Positions 44,092 to 53,095 of a DNA stretch of 64,000 nt are shown piece after piece (positions within the stretch are counted from its first letter, which is position 1; each line of letters starts with the position of its first letter). The notes below the pieces were generated by a model that saw only the letters and a program-made list of their open reading frames with translations, was not told the origin of the DNA and did no database searches. This DNA is from Wenyingzhuangia sp. 2_MG-2023. GTDB taxonomy: Bacteria; Bacteroidota; Bacteroidia; Flavobacteriales; Flavobacteriaceae. Position numbers and translations under genes: made by a program. The stretch is taken from assembly GCF_030548295.1 (NCBI RefSeq), contig NZ_JAUOSB010000008.1:1-64000 (forward strand), in the 5' to 3' direction.

Positions 44092-45198
44092 ATGAAATAT
44101 TATTTGATAGCAGGAGAGGCTTCTGGAGACTTGCATGCATCCAATTTGATGAAATCATTGTTGGAAAAAGACCCTCAAGCTGAGTTTCGTTTTTTTGGAG
44201 GTGATTTGATGCAAAGTGTAGGAGGAACTTTGGTAAAACATTACCGAGAGTTGGCCTTTATGGGGGTTTTAGAGGTGTTGAAAAATATCAGAACCATTTT
44301 TAAGAACATCGATTTTTGTAAAAAAGACTTGATTGCTTTTCAGCCAGATATGTTGATTTTGATTGATTATCCTGGGTTTAATCTAAGAATAGCTGAGTTT
44401 GCTAAAAAGAACGGAATCAAAGTTCATTATTATATTTCACCTAAAATATGGGCTTGGAAAGAAAGTAGAATTCATAAAATAAAAAGGGATGTAGATCAAA
44501 TGCATGTTATCTTTCCTTTTGAGATTGATTATTATGAAAACAAACATCATTTTCCTGTAAACTACGTTGGGAATCCATTGTTAGATGCCATTCACCAAAG
44601 AGCAAAAGTTGTTGAGTCAGATTTTAGGAAAGAACACCATTTGGGCATCAAACCGATTATAGCTTTATTACCAGGAAGTAGAACGCAAGAAATCACAAAA
44701 ATTTTGAGTGTAATGTTGTCTGTGGTAGATGTTTTTAAAGAATATCAGTTTGTTATTGCGGGTGCTCCAAGTAAAAGTGATGAATTCTATGAACAATTTA
44801 TAGGAAGTTCTAATGTAAAGTTTATCAACAATAAAACGTACGATTTGTTGTCAATTTCTACAGCTGCATTGGTTACTTCTGGAACGGCAACTTTAGAAAC
44901 TGCATTGTTTAAAGTGCCACAAGTTGTCTGTTACAAAACCAGTGGTTTAACGTATTATATTGCCAGTAAGTTGGTAAAGTTGAACTATATTTCTTTGGTC
45001 AATTTGGTTATGGATCGAGAAGTGGTTAAAGAATTGATTCAGCAGGAATGCAATCAACAACAATTGACAAAAGAATTACAACTTATTTTATCAGAAAAAG
45101 GAAGAGTTAAAATGCTATCTGACTATAAAGAATTGCATGAAAAATTGGGTGGAGTAGGAGCTTCAGAAAAGTTGGCAAACAGTATTTTAGGACACTAA
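44092..45198 (+). CDS. lpxB: Lipid-A-disaccharide synthase
   Basis: This enzyme joins UDP-2,3-diacylglucosamine and lipid X to lipid A disaccharide (EC 2.4.1.182), a peripheral inner-membrane step of lipid A synthesis. The GEASGDLHAS start, RFFGGDLMQSVGG, LIDYPGFNLR, YYISPKIWAWKESR, LLPGSRTQEI and TSGTATLET motifs are all typical. At 368 residues it is complete. It starts right after the small membrane protein gene. Confidence 0.97.
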   Translation: MKYYLIAGEASGDLHASNLMKSLLEKDPQAEFRFFGGDLMQSVGGTLVKHYRELAFMGVLEVLKNIRTIFKNIDFCKKDLIAFQPDMLILIDYPGFNLRIAEFAKKNGIKVHYYISPKIWAWKESRIHKIKRDVDQMHVIFPFEIDYYENKHHFPVNYVGNPLLDAIHQRAKVVESDFRKEHHLGIKPIIALLPGSRTQEITKILSVMLSVVDVFKEYQFVIAGAPSKSDEFYEQFIGSSNVKFINNKTYDLLSISTAALVTSGTATLETALFKVPQVVCYKTSGLTYYIASKLVKLNYISLVNLVMDREVVKELIQQECNQQQLTKELQLILSEKGRVKMLSDYKELHEKLGGVGASEKLANSILGH

Positions 45199-45225
45199 AT
45201 TATTTTTTCATAGCTTTAGAATGCT

Positions 45226-47232
45226 ATGAAATTGATTTACACATACATACCTTTTCAGGTACTGCTAGGTGTGTTGTTTGGGATTTTATTCCCTATTAAT
45301 AACACGCTTGTTTTGGGACTTTCCTTTGGTTTGTTAATGCTACTTTTTGTTGTGTTGATAGTGCTAAACAAAAAGAAAAGTAGGTTTGGCAACACAAGTT
45401 TGTTTTTTGTATTCATTGTTTTATTTGGCTGTTGTGCTTCTTGGTGTTCTCAGTTTTTAAACAATGATTTGAATGTTAAAAATCATTACCGTCACCAAAA
45501 CTTTGGCAAAGAAAATATAGAGCTAACGCTTAGCCAAAAAATAAAATCAAGTAAGAAGTACTTTCGATTTTATGCAAATGTCAATGCGATTCATCATCAA
45601 AAAAGTTATGGAAAAATTCTCGTTGAAATCCCCAAAAACGCAAAAGACTCTCTTCAAATAGGAGATCAATTGTTGTGTAAAAGTAACATCAATAATATTA
45701 ATTTACCTACATCTCCTTATGATTTTAATTATCGATCTTACTTAGAGAATAAAGATGTTTATGGAAAAATAAGACTTGAAAATTACCTTTTAAAAGGGAC
45801 TTCAATTTCAGTTTTAATGAGAATTCAGCGATTCAGAAATCGGATTGTTGAGCAGCTTCAAAAAGCAAAAATTTCTGAGAATACCAAGGGGCTAATGATG
45901 GCGATGTTGTTAGGAGATAGAGAGTCTATTTCTGATGAAATGCAAACCTCTTTTACCGATGCTGGTGTGGTGCATTTGATCGCTATTTCTGGAATGCATG
46001 TTGGGGTTTTGTATTTATTGTTGCTATTTACTTTTGGTTTTTTAAAAAGAATAAAATATGGGAATTATGTGTATGTTTTTCTTGTTTTAACTTGTTTGTG
46101 GTGTTTTGCAATTTTCTCAGGACTGTCTAGTTCCGTGGTTCGTTGTGTTACCATGTTTAGCTTTATTTCGGTATCTAAATTAGTGTATAGAAAGAACTTG
46201 TTATTAGAGCCAATCATTAGTTCCATGCTAGTTTTATTGCTTGTAAAACCGAATTTTTTATTGGATGTTGGTTTTCAATTGAGCTATGCGGCAGTGATTA
46301 GTATTGTGGTTTTTTATCCTTTGTTGGCTAAAAGAATAAACTTGAAAAACAAGATAGCTAAATATTTTATGGATGTTTTGTTGGTCTCCATCATTGCTCA
46401 ATTAGGAGTTTTACCCTTGAGTTTGTATTATTTTCATCAATTTCCTTTTCAGTTTTTAATCGCCAACTTCTTTGCTGTTTCTCTGTTGCCACTTGTGCTC
46501 TATGGAGGATTGATTGTGTTGTTAAAATTACTATTTGTGAACTCCTTATTTTGGGTAGAGAAAGCATTTGATACATTTATAATCTTTTATCTAAACATTA
46601 TTCAGCAATTATCTGCAATTGACACATTGATTGTTAGAGAAGTGTTTTTTAGTGTTTCTTACATAATGTGTTATTATCTGGTAGCTCTAGGTTTGTGGTT
46701 ATGGATGTCTACAAGTAAGAGTAGAAATTTTGCATTGTTTTTAGGGACTATTGTTATTTTTCAGTTGACATGTTTGTATCAAAATTATCAAGCAGTACAA
46801 AAAGAAGAACTGTTGATTTATAATAATTACACCTCCTTGATTACACTCAGAAAAGGAACAAAACTGTATGTAATAGGAAAAGATTCCTTGACTGCAAGAG
46901 ATTGTTTTAACCTGACGTCAAACAAAGTAAGAAACCAAACAAAGGATACAAAAATTATAGAAAACAAGATTTTTAAATACCGTGAAAATCGTTATTTAGT
47001 GGTTTCTCAAAAAAACTTAAAGAGCGTTGTAAAGGAGTCAAATATGATTTTAATTATTACGGAAAATCCTAAAGTTAATTTTGAACGATTGTTAAAGGAA
47101 ATACAACCTAAAAAAGTAGTGATTGATGCATCTAACTACGCAAACAATGTATTGAAATGGAAAAGCACCTGTAAAAAATTACAAGTGCCTTCGTATGTGA
47201 TAGCTGAAAAAGGAGCTTTTATTATTCCTTAA
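45226..47232 (+). CDS. ComEC/Rec2-family competence membrane protein (without C-terminal MBL domain)
   Basis: This is a multi-pass inner-membrane protein of the ComEC/Rec2 DNA-uptake channel family. The N-terminal DUF4131-type region is followed by the competence domain with AMLLGDRESIS and HLIAISGMHVGVLYLLL, then at least six membrane segments. The last 150 residues are soluble but do not show the HxHxDH metallo-hydrolase motif found in longer ComEC proteins; at 668 residues it is of the short type frequent in Bacteroidota. It converges with the thioredoxin gene and overlaps its end by 11 bases. Confidence 0.9.
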   Translation: MKLIYTYIPFQVLLGVLFGILFPINNTLVLGLSFGLLMLLFVVLIVLNKKKSRFGNTSLFFVFIVLFGCCASWCSQFLNNDLNVKNHYRHQNFGKENIELTLSQKIKSSKKYFRFYANVNAIHHQKSYGKILVEIPKNAKDSLQIGDQLLCKSNINNINLPTSPYDFNYRSYLENKDVYGKIRLENYLLKGTSISVLMRIQRFRNRIVEQLQKAKISENTKGLMMAMLLGDRESISDEMQTSFTDAGVVHLIAISGMHVGVLYLLLLFTFGFLKRIKYGNYVYVFLVLTCLWCFAIFSGLSSSVVRCVTMFSFISVSKLVYRKNLLLEPIISSMLVLLLVKPNFLLDVGFQLSYAAVISIVVFYPLLAKRINLKNKIAKYFMDVLLVSIIAQLGVLPLSLYYFHQFPFQFLIANFFAVSLLPLVLYGGLIVLLKLLFVNSLFWVEKAFDTFIIFYLNIIQQLSAIDTLIVREVFFSVSYIMCYYLVALGLWLWMSTSKSRNFALFLGTIVIFQLTCLYQNYQAVQKEELLIYNNYTSLITLRKGTKLYVIGKDSLTARDCFNLTSNKVRNQTKDTKIIENKIFKYRENRYLVVSQKNLKSVVKESNMILIITENPKVNFERLLKEIQPKKVVIDASNYANNVLKWKSTCKKLQVPSYVIAEKGAFIIP

Positions 47233-47692
47233 AATTTGCTTTTAGACTCTTTTCCATTTGAGTTGGTTGTAAAAAACCAGGAACAACTTCTATATAGTTT
47301 GTGTTTTTATCTAAGAAAACCGTAGAAGGATATCCTAAATTTCCTCTCAAAAGAACATATGCCAGTTCGTGAACACCGTTACGACCATCGTCTATAAAGT
47401 TAAAAGTTTCACCTTTGTATTCAATAACTTCTTTTTGTTCAGCATTAAATTTTACAGCATAATAATTGTCATTAATGTAATCTACAATTTTCTCATTACT
47501 ATATGTTGTTGCATCCATTCTATGGCACCAACCACACCAATCTGTATACACATCAATAATTATGGGTTTTGGATTGATTTTGGCCAATTCTATAGCTTTT
47601 TCAAAACTAATCCAATTTACCTTTTTGGGTTCAGGATTGTTTGCAAAAAGGAATGCCGGTATGATAAGTAGTGTAAATAATAATTGTTTCAT
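47222..47692 (-). CDS. Exported thioredoxin-family protein (thioredoxin_7 type)
   Basis: A signal peptide (1-17) is followed by a thioredoxin fold with DVYTDWCGWCHRMD (Cys53 and Cys56), a later GYPSTVFLDK cis-Pro region and a short C-terminal helix. The WCGWC motif is typical of the DUF255/thioredoxin_7 group of periplasmic thiol proteins. At 156 residues it is complete. It lies 55 bases after the peptide transporter gene and could be read through from it. Confidence 0.88.
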   Translation of the reverse strand: MKQLLFTLLIIPAFLFANNPEPKKVNWISFEKAIELAKINPKPIIIDVYTDWCGWCHRMDATTYSNEKIVDYINDNYYAVKFNAEQKEVIEYKGETFNFIDDGRNGVHELAYVLLRGNLGYPSTVFLDKNTNYIEVVPGFLQPTQMEKSLKANFKE

Positions 47693-47747
47693 TGCTCTCT
47701 TTGTTTTGGTATTAAGTCGATGTTTTTACAATCTACTTACAGTGTTG

Positions 47748-49532
47748 CTAATTTATACCGTGCATTTTTCGTACCAAAGTTTTGTTTAAAAAAGCAATAA
47801 TCACTCCAGCAATAATAGGAACAAAAGTAAAGATTAAGAAGAACGTAGAAAGATCGTATTTTTCTGTAATCGCTTCAATTTGTCCACCTAAAGAACCCGC
47901 AACTTTGTTACCTATAGCAATGGCTAAATACCACATTCCGTACATAAAACCAATCATTCTTGCTGGTACAAGCTTACTTACTTGTGACAAACCAACAGGA
48001 GACAAACAGAGTTCACCCATAGTGTGGAATAAATAAGCAAAAATCAACCAAATCATACTAACTCGGAAAGTTCCTGCAACAGTATCAGAAGGAATTGTAT
48101 TGGCTCCAAATGCTAAAAATGCAAAGCCTATTCCTAATAAAATTAGACCTAAACTATATTTTTGAGCAGAACTTGGATTGTATTTACTTTCCCACCATTT
48201 AGAGAAGAAAGAGGCAAATGCAATAATGAAAAAGGAGTTTAAGGTACTAAACCAAGAAACAGTTACGATGGTTGTTTCAGATTTAAATTGACCATAAATC
48301 ATTCCTCCAACAATTACCCAGATTGCTAAGAAACTAACAATTAAAATAATATTTGAAACTTTAATAAGTTTGTGAGTTTGTTTGTATAACAAGAACAATA
48401 CCCATGAAATAATAGCCAAAGGAATTACGGTTAATAACGTATTGATAATATTATAGGCAATGGCATAATTTCCAATCAATTCACGCTGAGTATAATCTCT
48501 TGCAAAAATAATCAATGAGGTAGCACCTTGTTCAAAAGACATCCAAAAGAAAATGGTAAAAACAGCAAAAATGATCAATGCAACCATTCTGTCTTTTACA
48601 ATATTTTCATATCTAAGAATTCTACTAATAATTAAGAAAAGGAAAAGTCCTAATCCTATTAAAACACATTGTGTTGCACCAGATAAATTTGTGGAATCTC
48701 CAATAAGAGTTGTTGGTAATAAATGAAAATTTGCAATTTTAGAACTAGGATCGTCTAACAAATACAAAAGTCCTATAACCGAACAAATAACAATTAAAAT
48801 TTTATCTAAAGTAGTAAATGGATTTGTTTTTTCATTAGGTTTTTGTTTCTCTTCGGTACTAATGATTGGCTTTATTTCTTTTTTAGGAACTTCGCCTATT
48901 TTACCAAATAGAGGAGAAGAAAGCCAAAATTGTATGGTACCAAAAAGCATGAATATACCTGCCAAACCAAAACCATAAGCCCAACCTTGAGTTTCTGCTA
49001 AATATCCACAAAGCATCATTCCAAAAAAGGCTCCAGCGTTTACTCCCATATAATAAATAGTGTATGCACCATCCTTTTTCTGAGGAGCTTTTTTATACAT
49101 TTCGGAAATAATAGAAGTCATATTGGGTTTGAAAAAACCTGTACCTAATACCAAAAGTGTCAATCCGATATATAAAGAAGCCTCTGTTTCTAAAGCCATA
49201 GAAGCATGACCCAAGGTCATGATACCTGCTCCAATAACTACAGCCCATTTGTATCCGGTAAGTTTGTCTGCAACAATACCACCAATCAAAGGGGTTAGGT
49301 AAAGCAAACCAGCATAAGTACCAAATAGCGCACCTGCTTGTTCTGCACTCCATCCCCAACCTGGATTATCTACTCCTGTAATCGCCATTGTTAAAAAATT
49401 AACCAATAGCACTCTCATACCATAAAATGAAAAACGCTCCCACATTTCAGTAAAGAACAATACAAATAAACCAGAAGGGTGTCCTAATACTTCTTTTTGG
49501 TTGGTTTTACTACCACCATATACAAATTCCAT
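47748..49532 (-). CDS. POT/PTR-family proton-dependent oligopeptide transporter
   Basis: This is an inner-membrane MFS transporter importing di- or tripeptides with protons. GHPSGLFVLFFTEMWERFSFYGMR is the typical POT start (family ExxER motif in EMWERF), and YTIYYMGVNAGAFFG and GELCLSPVGLSQVSKLVP are the family signatures. About 13-14 membrane segments are seen with a soluble loop near 215-235. At 594 residues it is slightly longer than the typical 500, which is common in Bacteroidota. Confidence 0.95.
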   Translation of the reverse strand: MEFVYGGSKTNQKEVLGHPSGLFVLFFTEMWERFSFYGMRVLLVNFLTMAITGVDNPGWGWSAEQAGALFGTYAGLLYLTPLIGGIVADKLTGYKWAVVIGAGIMTLGHASMALETEASLYIGLTLLVLGTGFFKPNMTSIISEMYKKAPQKKDGAYTIYYMGVNAGAFFGMMLCGYLAETQGWAYGFGLAGIFMLFGTIQFWLSSPLFGKIGEVPKKEIKPIISTEEKQKPNEKTNPFTTLDKILIVICSVIGLLYLLDDPSSKIANFHLLPTTLIGDSTNLSGATQCVLIGLGLFLFLIISRILRYENIVKDRMVALIIFAVFTIFFWMSFEQGATSLIIFARDYTQRELIGNYAIAYNIINTLLTVIPLAIISWVLFLLYKQTHKLIKVSNIILIVSFLAIWVIVGGMIYGQFKSETTIVTVSWFSTLNSFFIIAFASFFSKWWESKYNPSSAQKYSLGLILLGIGFAFLAFGANTIPSDTVAGTFRVSMIWLIFAYLFHTMGELCLSPVGLSQVSKLVPARMIGFMYGMWYLAIAIGNKVAGSLGGQIEAITEKYDLSTFFLIFTFVPIIAGVIIAFLNKTLVRKMHGIN

Positions 49533-49650
49533 ACATTTAAATTTAAAAGTTCAAAAGTACATTTTTTTGTTTAGTGCTTGACTTGTTTAAAAGCATAAAA
49601 AAAACTGCTCTATTAAAGAACCGTTTTTAATTAAGTTTTGAATAGGGAAT
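49533..49650. other. Gap before the peptide transporter gene
   Basis: This AT-rich stretch contains an imperfect hairpin (about 49598-49628, arms AAAAACTGCTC and GAACCGTTTTT with two mismatches). It could be a weak terminator. Nothing else is seen. Confidence 0.3.
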
Positions 49651-49803
49651 TTAAGTTGTAACCATATATAAGGTTGACTTCAAATTTAGCATTGATGTTT
49701 TAGCTTCCTCAAGTTTTTCTAATATGTCATTATGAGTTTTTAAACCTACTCCATCAAGAATTATATTTTTGCTGCTTTTTGGAGTTAACAAAATGTTTTG
49801 AGC
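49651..49803 (-). pseudogene. Possible remnant of a lost gene
   Basis: A 50-codon open frame without an ATG start, bounded upstream by an in-frame TAA, encodes a plausible protein end (TPKSSKNIILDGVGLKTHND, then ILEKLEEAKTSML). The second half would be helical. I see no promoter or start, and a TTG at codon 5 is the only alternative. It looks like the 3' end of a decayed gene, but a chance frame cannot be excluded. Confidence 0.3.
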
Positions 49804-49852
49804 TTAAAAAGGGTGAAGAGACAGATAGTCGTAAAATATGAATGTATAAATG

Positions 49853-49860
49853 TATATTTG
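49853..49860 (+). promoter_or_regulatory. -7 element of the HMG-CoA reductase operon
   Basis: TATATTTG fits TAnnTTTG and lies 25 bases before the start codon at 49886. A clear -33 TTG is not seen. Confidence 0.45.
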
Positions 49861-49885
49861 TTTCTTGAATCAATTGATAAAATAA

Positions 49886-51157
49886 ATGGCAGAATTAGTC
49901 TCAGGTTTTTCCAAATTAACCAAGGAAGAAAAAATTGAATGGATAGCATTTAATTTTTTAAAAGAAAATACAAATGCAAGAGAAATTTTAAGTTTGTATT
50001 GGAACTCTGACGAACAACTGCAACAGTTGCACGATGATTTTATAGAGAACACAATTTCTAACTATTACATGCCTTTTGGTGTGGCTCCTAATTTTGTAAT
50101 CAACGGACGTTTGTATACCATTCCTATGGCTATTGAAGAAAGTTCTGTAGTAGCAGCAGCTTCTTTGGTTGCTAAATTTTGGTCTGACAAAGGAGGTTTT
50201 AAAACGGAAGTTATCAATACAGTAAAAGTAGGGCAAGTTCATTTTATGTACGAAGGAAATACGTCGGACCTGCAATCTTACTTTAAGTTTAAAAAAGAGG
50301 ATCTAATTGCTGCAACACAAGATATAACTAAAAACATGCGAAAGCGTGGAGGGGGAATATTAAACATTGAATTGAGGGATAAAACAGATGATTTGGAGAA
50401 TTATTACCAACTTCATGTCACTTTTGAAACCAAAGATTCTATGGGAGCTAATTTTATCAATTCTTGTTTGGAGGTGATGGCCGAAGAATTTAAGAAAGAT
50501 GATATTCAGATTGTGATGAGTATTTTGTCTAATTATGTTCCTAATTGTTTGGTAAAAGCTTCTGTAAGTTGTGAAGTAGAAAAATTGCATCCTACTGATG
50601 GTGCTTTGTTTGCCAAAAAAATGAAACAAGCAGTGGAAATTGCAAATGTAGAACCTCACAGAGCGGTAACGCATAACAAAGGAGTGATGAACGGAATAGA
50701 TGCAGTAGTAATTGCTACCGGTAATGATTTTAGAGCCGTAGAAGCTGGAGTGCATGCCTATGCTGCAAAATCTGGAACGTATAAAAGTTTGACTTCTTGT
50801 AAAATAGAAGATGGTGTTTTTACTTTTTCTATAGAAATTCCTTTGGCTTTAGGAACGGTTGGAGGGTTGACAAGTACACATCCTTTGTCTAAGTTATCAT
50901 TAGAAATGTTGCACAATCCATCCGCTAAAGAATTGATGCAAATTGTAGCTGTGGCTGGTTTGGCTCAAAATTATGCGGCTTTGAGAGCTTTGACAACAAC
51001 GGGAATTCAAGAAGGACATATGAAAATGCATTTGGTGAATATTTTAAATCAGTTAGAGGCAAGTGCAGAAGAGAAAGAAAAAGTAACAGTAGCCTTGAAA
51101 GGACAGATTGTGAGTTATAGTGGAGTTGCAGAAGTTTTAGAAAAAATAAGGGCATAA
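49886..51157 (+). CDS. Hydroxymethylglutaryl-CoA reductase, class II
   Basis: This enzyme interconverts HMG-CoA and mevalonate, the committed step of the mevalonate isoprenoid pathway. The catalytic residues expected for class II enzymes are visible: Glu84/85 in AIEESSVVAAAS, Lys in HNKGVMNGIDAV, Asp in ATGNDFRAVEAG and the C-terminal His in GHMKMH (377-382), plus the GTVGGLTSTHPL loop. At 423 residues it is the size of the bacterial class II form. The next gene starts inside its stop codon (TAATG), so the two are coupled. Confidence 0.95.
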   Translation: MAELVSGFSKLTKEEKIEWIAFNFLKENTNAREILSLYWNSDEQLQQLHDDFIENTISNYYMPFGVAPNFVINGRLYTIPMAIEESSVVAAASLVAKFWSDKGGFKTEVINTVKVGQVHFMYEGNTSDLQSYFKFKKEDLIAATQDITKNMRKRGGGILNIELRDKTDDLENYYQLHVTFETKDSMGANFINSCLEVMAEEFKKDDIQIVMSILSNYVPNCLVKASVSCEVEKLHPTDGALFAKKMKQAVEIANVEPHRAVTHNKGVMNGIDAVVIATGNDFRAVEAGVHAYAAKSGTYKSLTSCKIEDGVFTFSIEIPLALGTVGGLTSTHPLSKLSLEMLHNPSAKELMQIVAVAGLAQNYAALRALTTTGIQEGHMKMHLVNILNQLEASAEEKEKVTVALKGQIVSYSGVAEVLEKIRA

Positions 51158-52083
51158 TGGAGCAGTTTTATAGCAACGGAAAGTTGTTGGTTTCAGGAGA
51201 ATATTTGGTGTTAGATGGTGCTGTTTCCTTGGCTCTGCCTACGAAATATGGACAATCTTTAGAGGTTCAATCGACGAATTCTAATCAATTAATTTGGAAA
51301 AGTTTTAATGTTTTAAATGAATGTTGGTTTCAAGCTACGTTTGATTTGGAAACATTTCTTATTTTAAATCACACTTCAATAGATTTAAACAGTGAAAAAA
51401 TTGCAAAAACACTTCAAGAAATTTTAAGAACAGCCAAAATTTTGAATCCAGATTTCTTAAGAAATAGTAACGGATTACAAGTGGTTACACAATTGTCTTT
51501 TCCTAATAAATGGGGACTAGGAACTTCGTCTACTTTGATTAATAACGTTGCGCAATGGGCTAAAATCAATGCTTTTGAGTTGTTGGAAAAATCATTTGGA
51601 GGTAGCGGTTATGACATTGCCTGTGCTCAAAATAAATTTCCGATTACCTACAAACGAAATGGGATTGCTCCAATGGTTGAAAAAGTGAGGTTCAATCCCG
51701 TTTTTAAAGATCAGTTATTTTTTGTGTATTTGAATCATAAGCAAGATAGTAAGGAAGGTATTCAAATGTATCGTTCTTTGTCTGTAGATAAAAAAGAGCT
51801 TATTACCAAGGTAGATAAAATTACACAAAAGCTTTTGACAACTCAAAATATAGAAGATTTTGAGTTGTTGCTAAACGAACATGAAAAGTTGATAGGAGAA
51901 TTACTACAACTTATACCTGTAAAGGAAAAATTGTTTTCCGATTACACAGGTGCAATCAAAAGTTTGGGAGCATGGGGAGGTGATTTTGTTTTGGTAACAG
52001 GACAAAAATTGTATGTAGAATCTTATTTTACAAATAAAGGGTTTGATACCATTGTATTGTATACAGATATGATTTTAACTTAA
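51157..52083 (+). CDS. GYDIA-family GHMP kinase (mevalonate pathway candidate)
   Basis: This is an ATP-dependent kinase of the GHMP superfamily. The N-terminal GKLLVSGEYLVLDGA, the phosphate-binding GLGTSST (120-126) and the motif GGSGYDIA (148-155) place it in the Bacteroidota GYDIA group. Translational coupling to HMG-CoA reductase makes mevalonate or phosphomevalonate the likely substrate; the exact step is not known to me. At 308 residues it is complete. It converges with the next gene, and the stop codons share one TTAA. Confidence 0.88.
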   Translation: MEQFYSNGKLLVSGEYLVLDGAVSLALPTKYGQSLEVQSTNSNQLIWKSFNVLNECWFQATFDLETFLILNHTSIDLNSEKIAKTLQEILRTAKILNPDFLRNSNGLQVVTQLSFPNKWGLGTSSTLINNVAQWAKINAFELLEKSFGGSGYDIACAQNKFPITYKRNGIAPMVEKVRFNPVFKDQLFFVYLNHKQDSKEGIQMYRSLSVDKKELITKVDKITQKLLTTQNIEDFELLLNEHEKLIGELLQLIPVKEKLFSDYTGAIKSLGAWGGDFVLVTGQKLYVESYFTNKGFDTIVLYTDMILT

Positions 52084-52592
52084 TAATTGTCTAAATCTAA
52101 ATCGTCTAAGCTGTCAAATTCATCAAAATGAGTGTCAAAATCATCATCATCTAAGTCAAAATCGTCTGATTTATCGGCTTTGAATTCTTTTTCAGGAGCT
52201 TTTTCAGGAGTGTCACCAATAGATAAAATAAGTTTTGGGATTTCGTTTTCAGTCGTTTTAGTAACCTCAATCAATTCACAGTAAAAAGTCCACATATTCA
52301 TATAATCATACAAATAGATCAATTTTTCTTCGGGATCTTCTATATTTTTTTCTAAGGTAGTGGTTGACATGCACAAAGCATCTGGAGCATCGTCCATAGA
52401 GCATAACGGAATTTCCTCACCTTGATTCCATTCGTCATCAGATCTAAAAAAAGAGGCCATTTCTTGACCGTTGAAACCAAAAACTTTGGCTATTAATTTA
52501 TGAAATTCTTCTAAAGTAGTAGAAGAATCAACTAGTAGGGTTCTGATAACGTCTTCCTTAGTGTCTAAAACAACTCTTATTTTATATATCAT
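52080..52592 (-). CDS. Plasmid pRiA4b ORF-3-like (IS1096 TnpR-like) family protein
   Basis: The first 130 residues follow the pRiA4b ORF-3 family (PF07929 type): YKIRVVLD, TLEEFHKLIAKVFGFNGQEMASFF, and LIYLYDYMNMWTFYCELI. The last 40 residues are a very acidic Asp-rich tail, common in the Bacteroidota members. The function of the family is unknown; despite its name there is no sign of a transposon here. It is cytoplasmic and transcribed alone against the kinase gene. Confidence 0.85.
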   Translation of the reverse strand: MIYKIRVVLDTKEDVIRTLLVDSSTTLEEFHKLIAKVFGFNGQEMASFFRSDDEWNQGEEIPLCSMDDAPDALCMSTTTLEKNIEDPEEKLIYLYDYMNMWTFYCELIEVTKTTENEIPKLILSIGDTPEKAPEKEFKADKSDDFDLDDDDFDTHFDEFDSLDDLDLDNY

Positions 52593-52671
52593 CTAAATAG
52601 GTACTTTATGTGGCAAAAATAGTTATAAAAGTCAATAAATACGTAATTTTACAGGAATTAAAATACAAATA

Positions 52672-53085
52672 ATGGATTTTAAAAAAGCGTTAGAACAAGT
52701 CAATAAATTTTCTAAAAATACCTTAATGGAAACATTAGGAATTGAATATACTGAGATTGGTTCAGATTATTTAGTAGCTACAATGCCTGTAACGAGTAAA
52801 GTACACCAACCCATGGGATTGTTACACGGAGGTGCAACGGTGGCCTTAGCAGAAAGTGTAGGAAGTGCTGCCTCTTTTTTATTTATAGATCCTGAAAAAT
52901 TTATAGTAAAAGGAATAGAAATTTCTGCAAATCACCTAAAAAGCAAAAGACAAGGTTTGGTTACTGCCAAAGCAACATGCGTGCACAGAGGAAAAACAAC
53001 TCATTTATGGCAAGTTGCCATAACCGATGAAGAAGGAGTTCTAATCTCTTTGTGCAAAATCACAAATATTGTATTATCTAAGTAG
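52672..53085 (+). CDS. Hotdog-fold thioesterase, probable 1,4-dihydroxy-2-naphthoyl-CoA hydrolase
   Basis: This is a PaaI/MenI-type acyl-CoA thioesterase. The hotdog signature HQPMGLLHGGATVALAESVGS holds the family residues (HGG plus the Glu in AES). At 137 residues it is normal. It is followed directly by isochorismate synthase, so hydrolysis of DHNA-CoA in menaquinone synthesis is the likely role; this is inferred from context. Confidence 0.87.
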   Translation: MDFKKALEQVNKFSKNTLMETLGIEYTEIGSDYLVATMPVTSKVHQPMGLLHGGATVALAESVGSAASFLFIDPEKFIVKGIEISANHLKSKRQGLVTAKATCVHRGKTTHLWQVAITDEEGVLISLCKITNIVLSK

Positions 53086-53095
53086 TTGTTTTAAA

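Noticed and set aside
49598-49628. Hairpin in front of the peptide transporter gene as a strong terminator
   Set aside because: The arms have two mismatches in 11 bases and the position upstream of a start codon does not fit a clear transcript end.
52080-52592. IS1096/pRiA4b family name as a sign of a mobile element
   Set aside because: No transposase, inverted repeats or target duplications are seen; the family is common in Bacteroidota chromosomes outside transposons.
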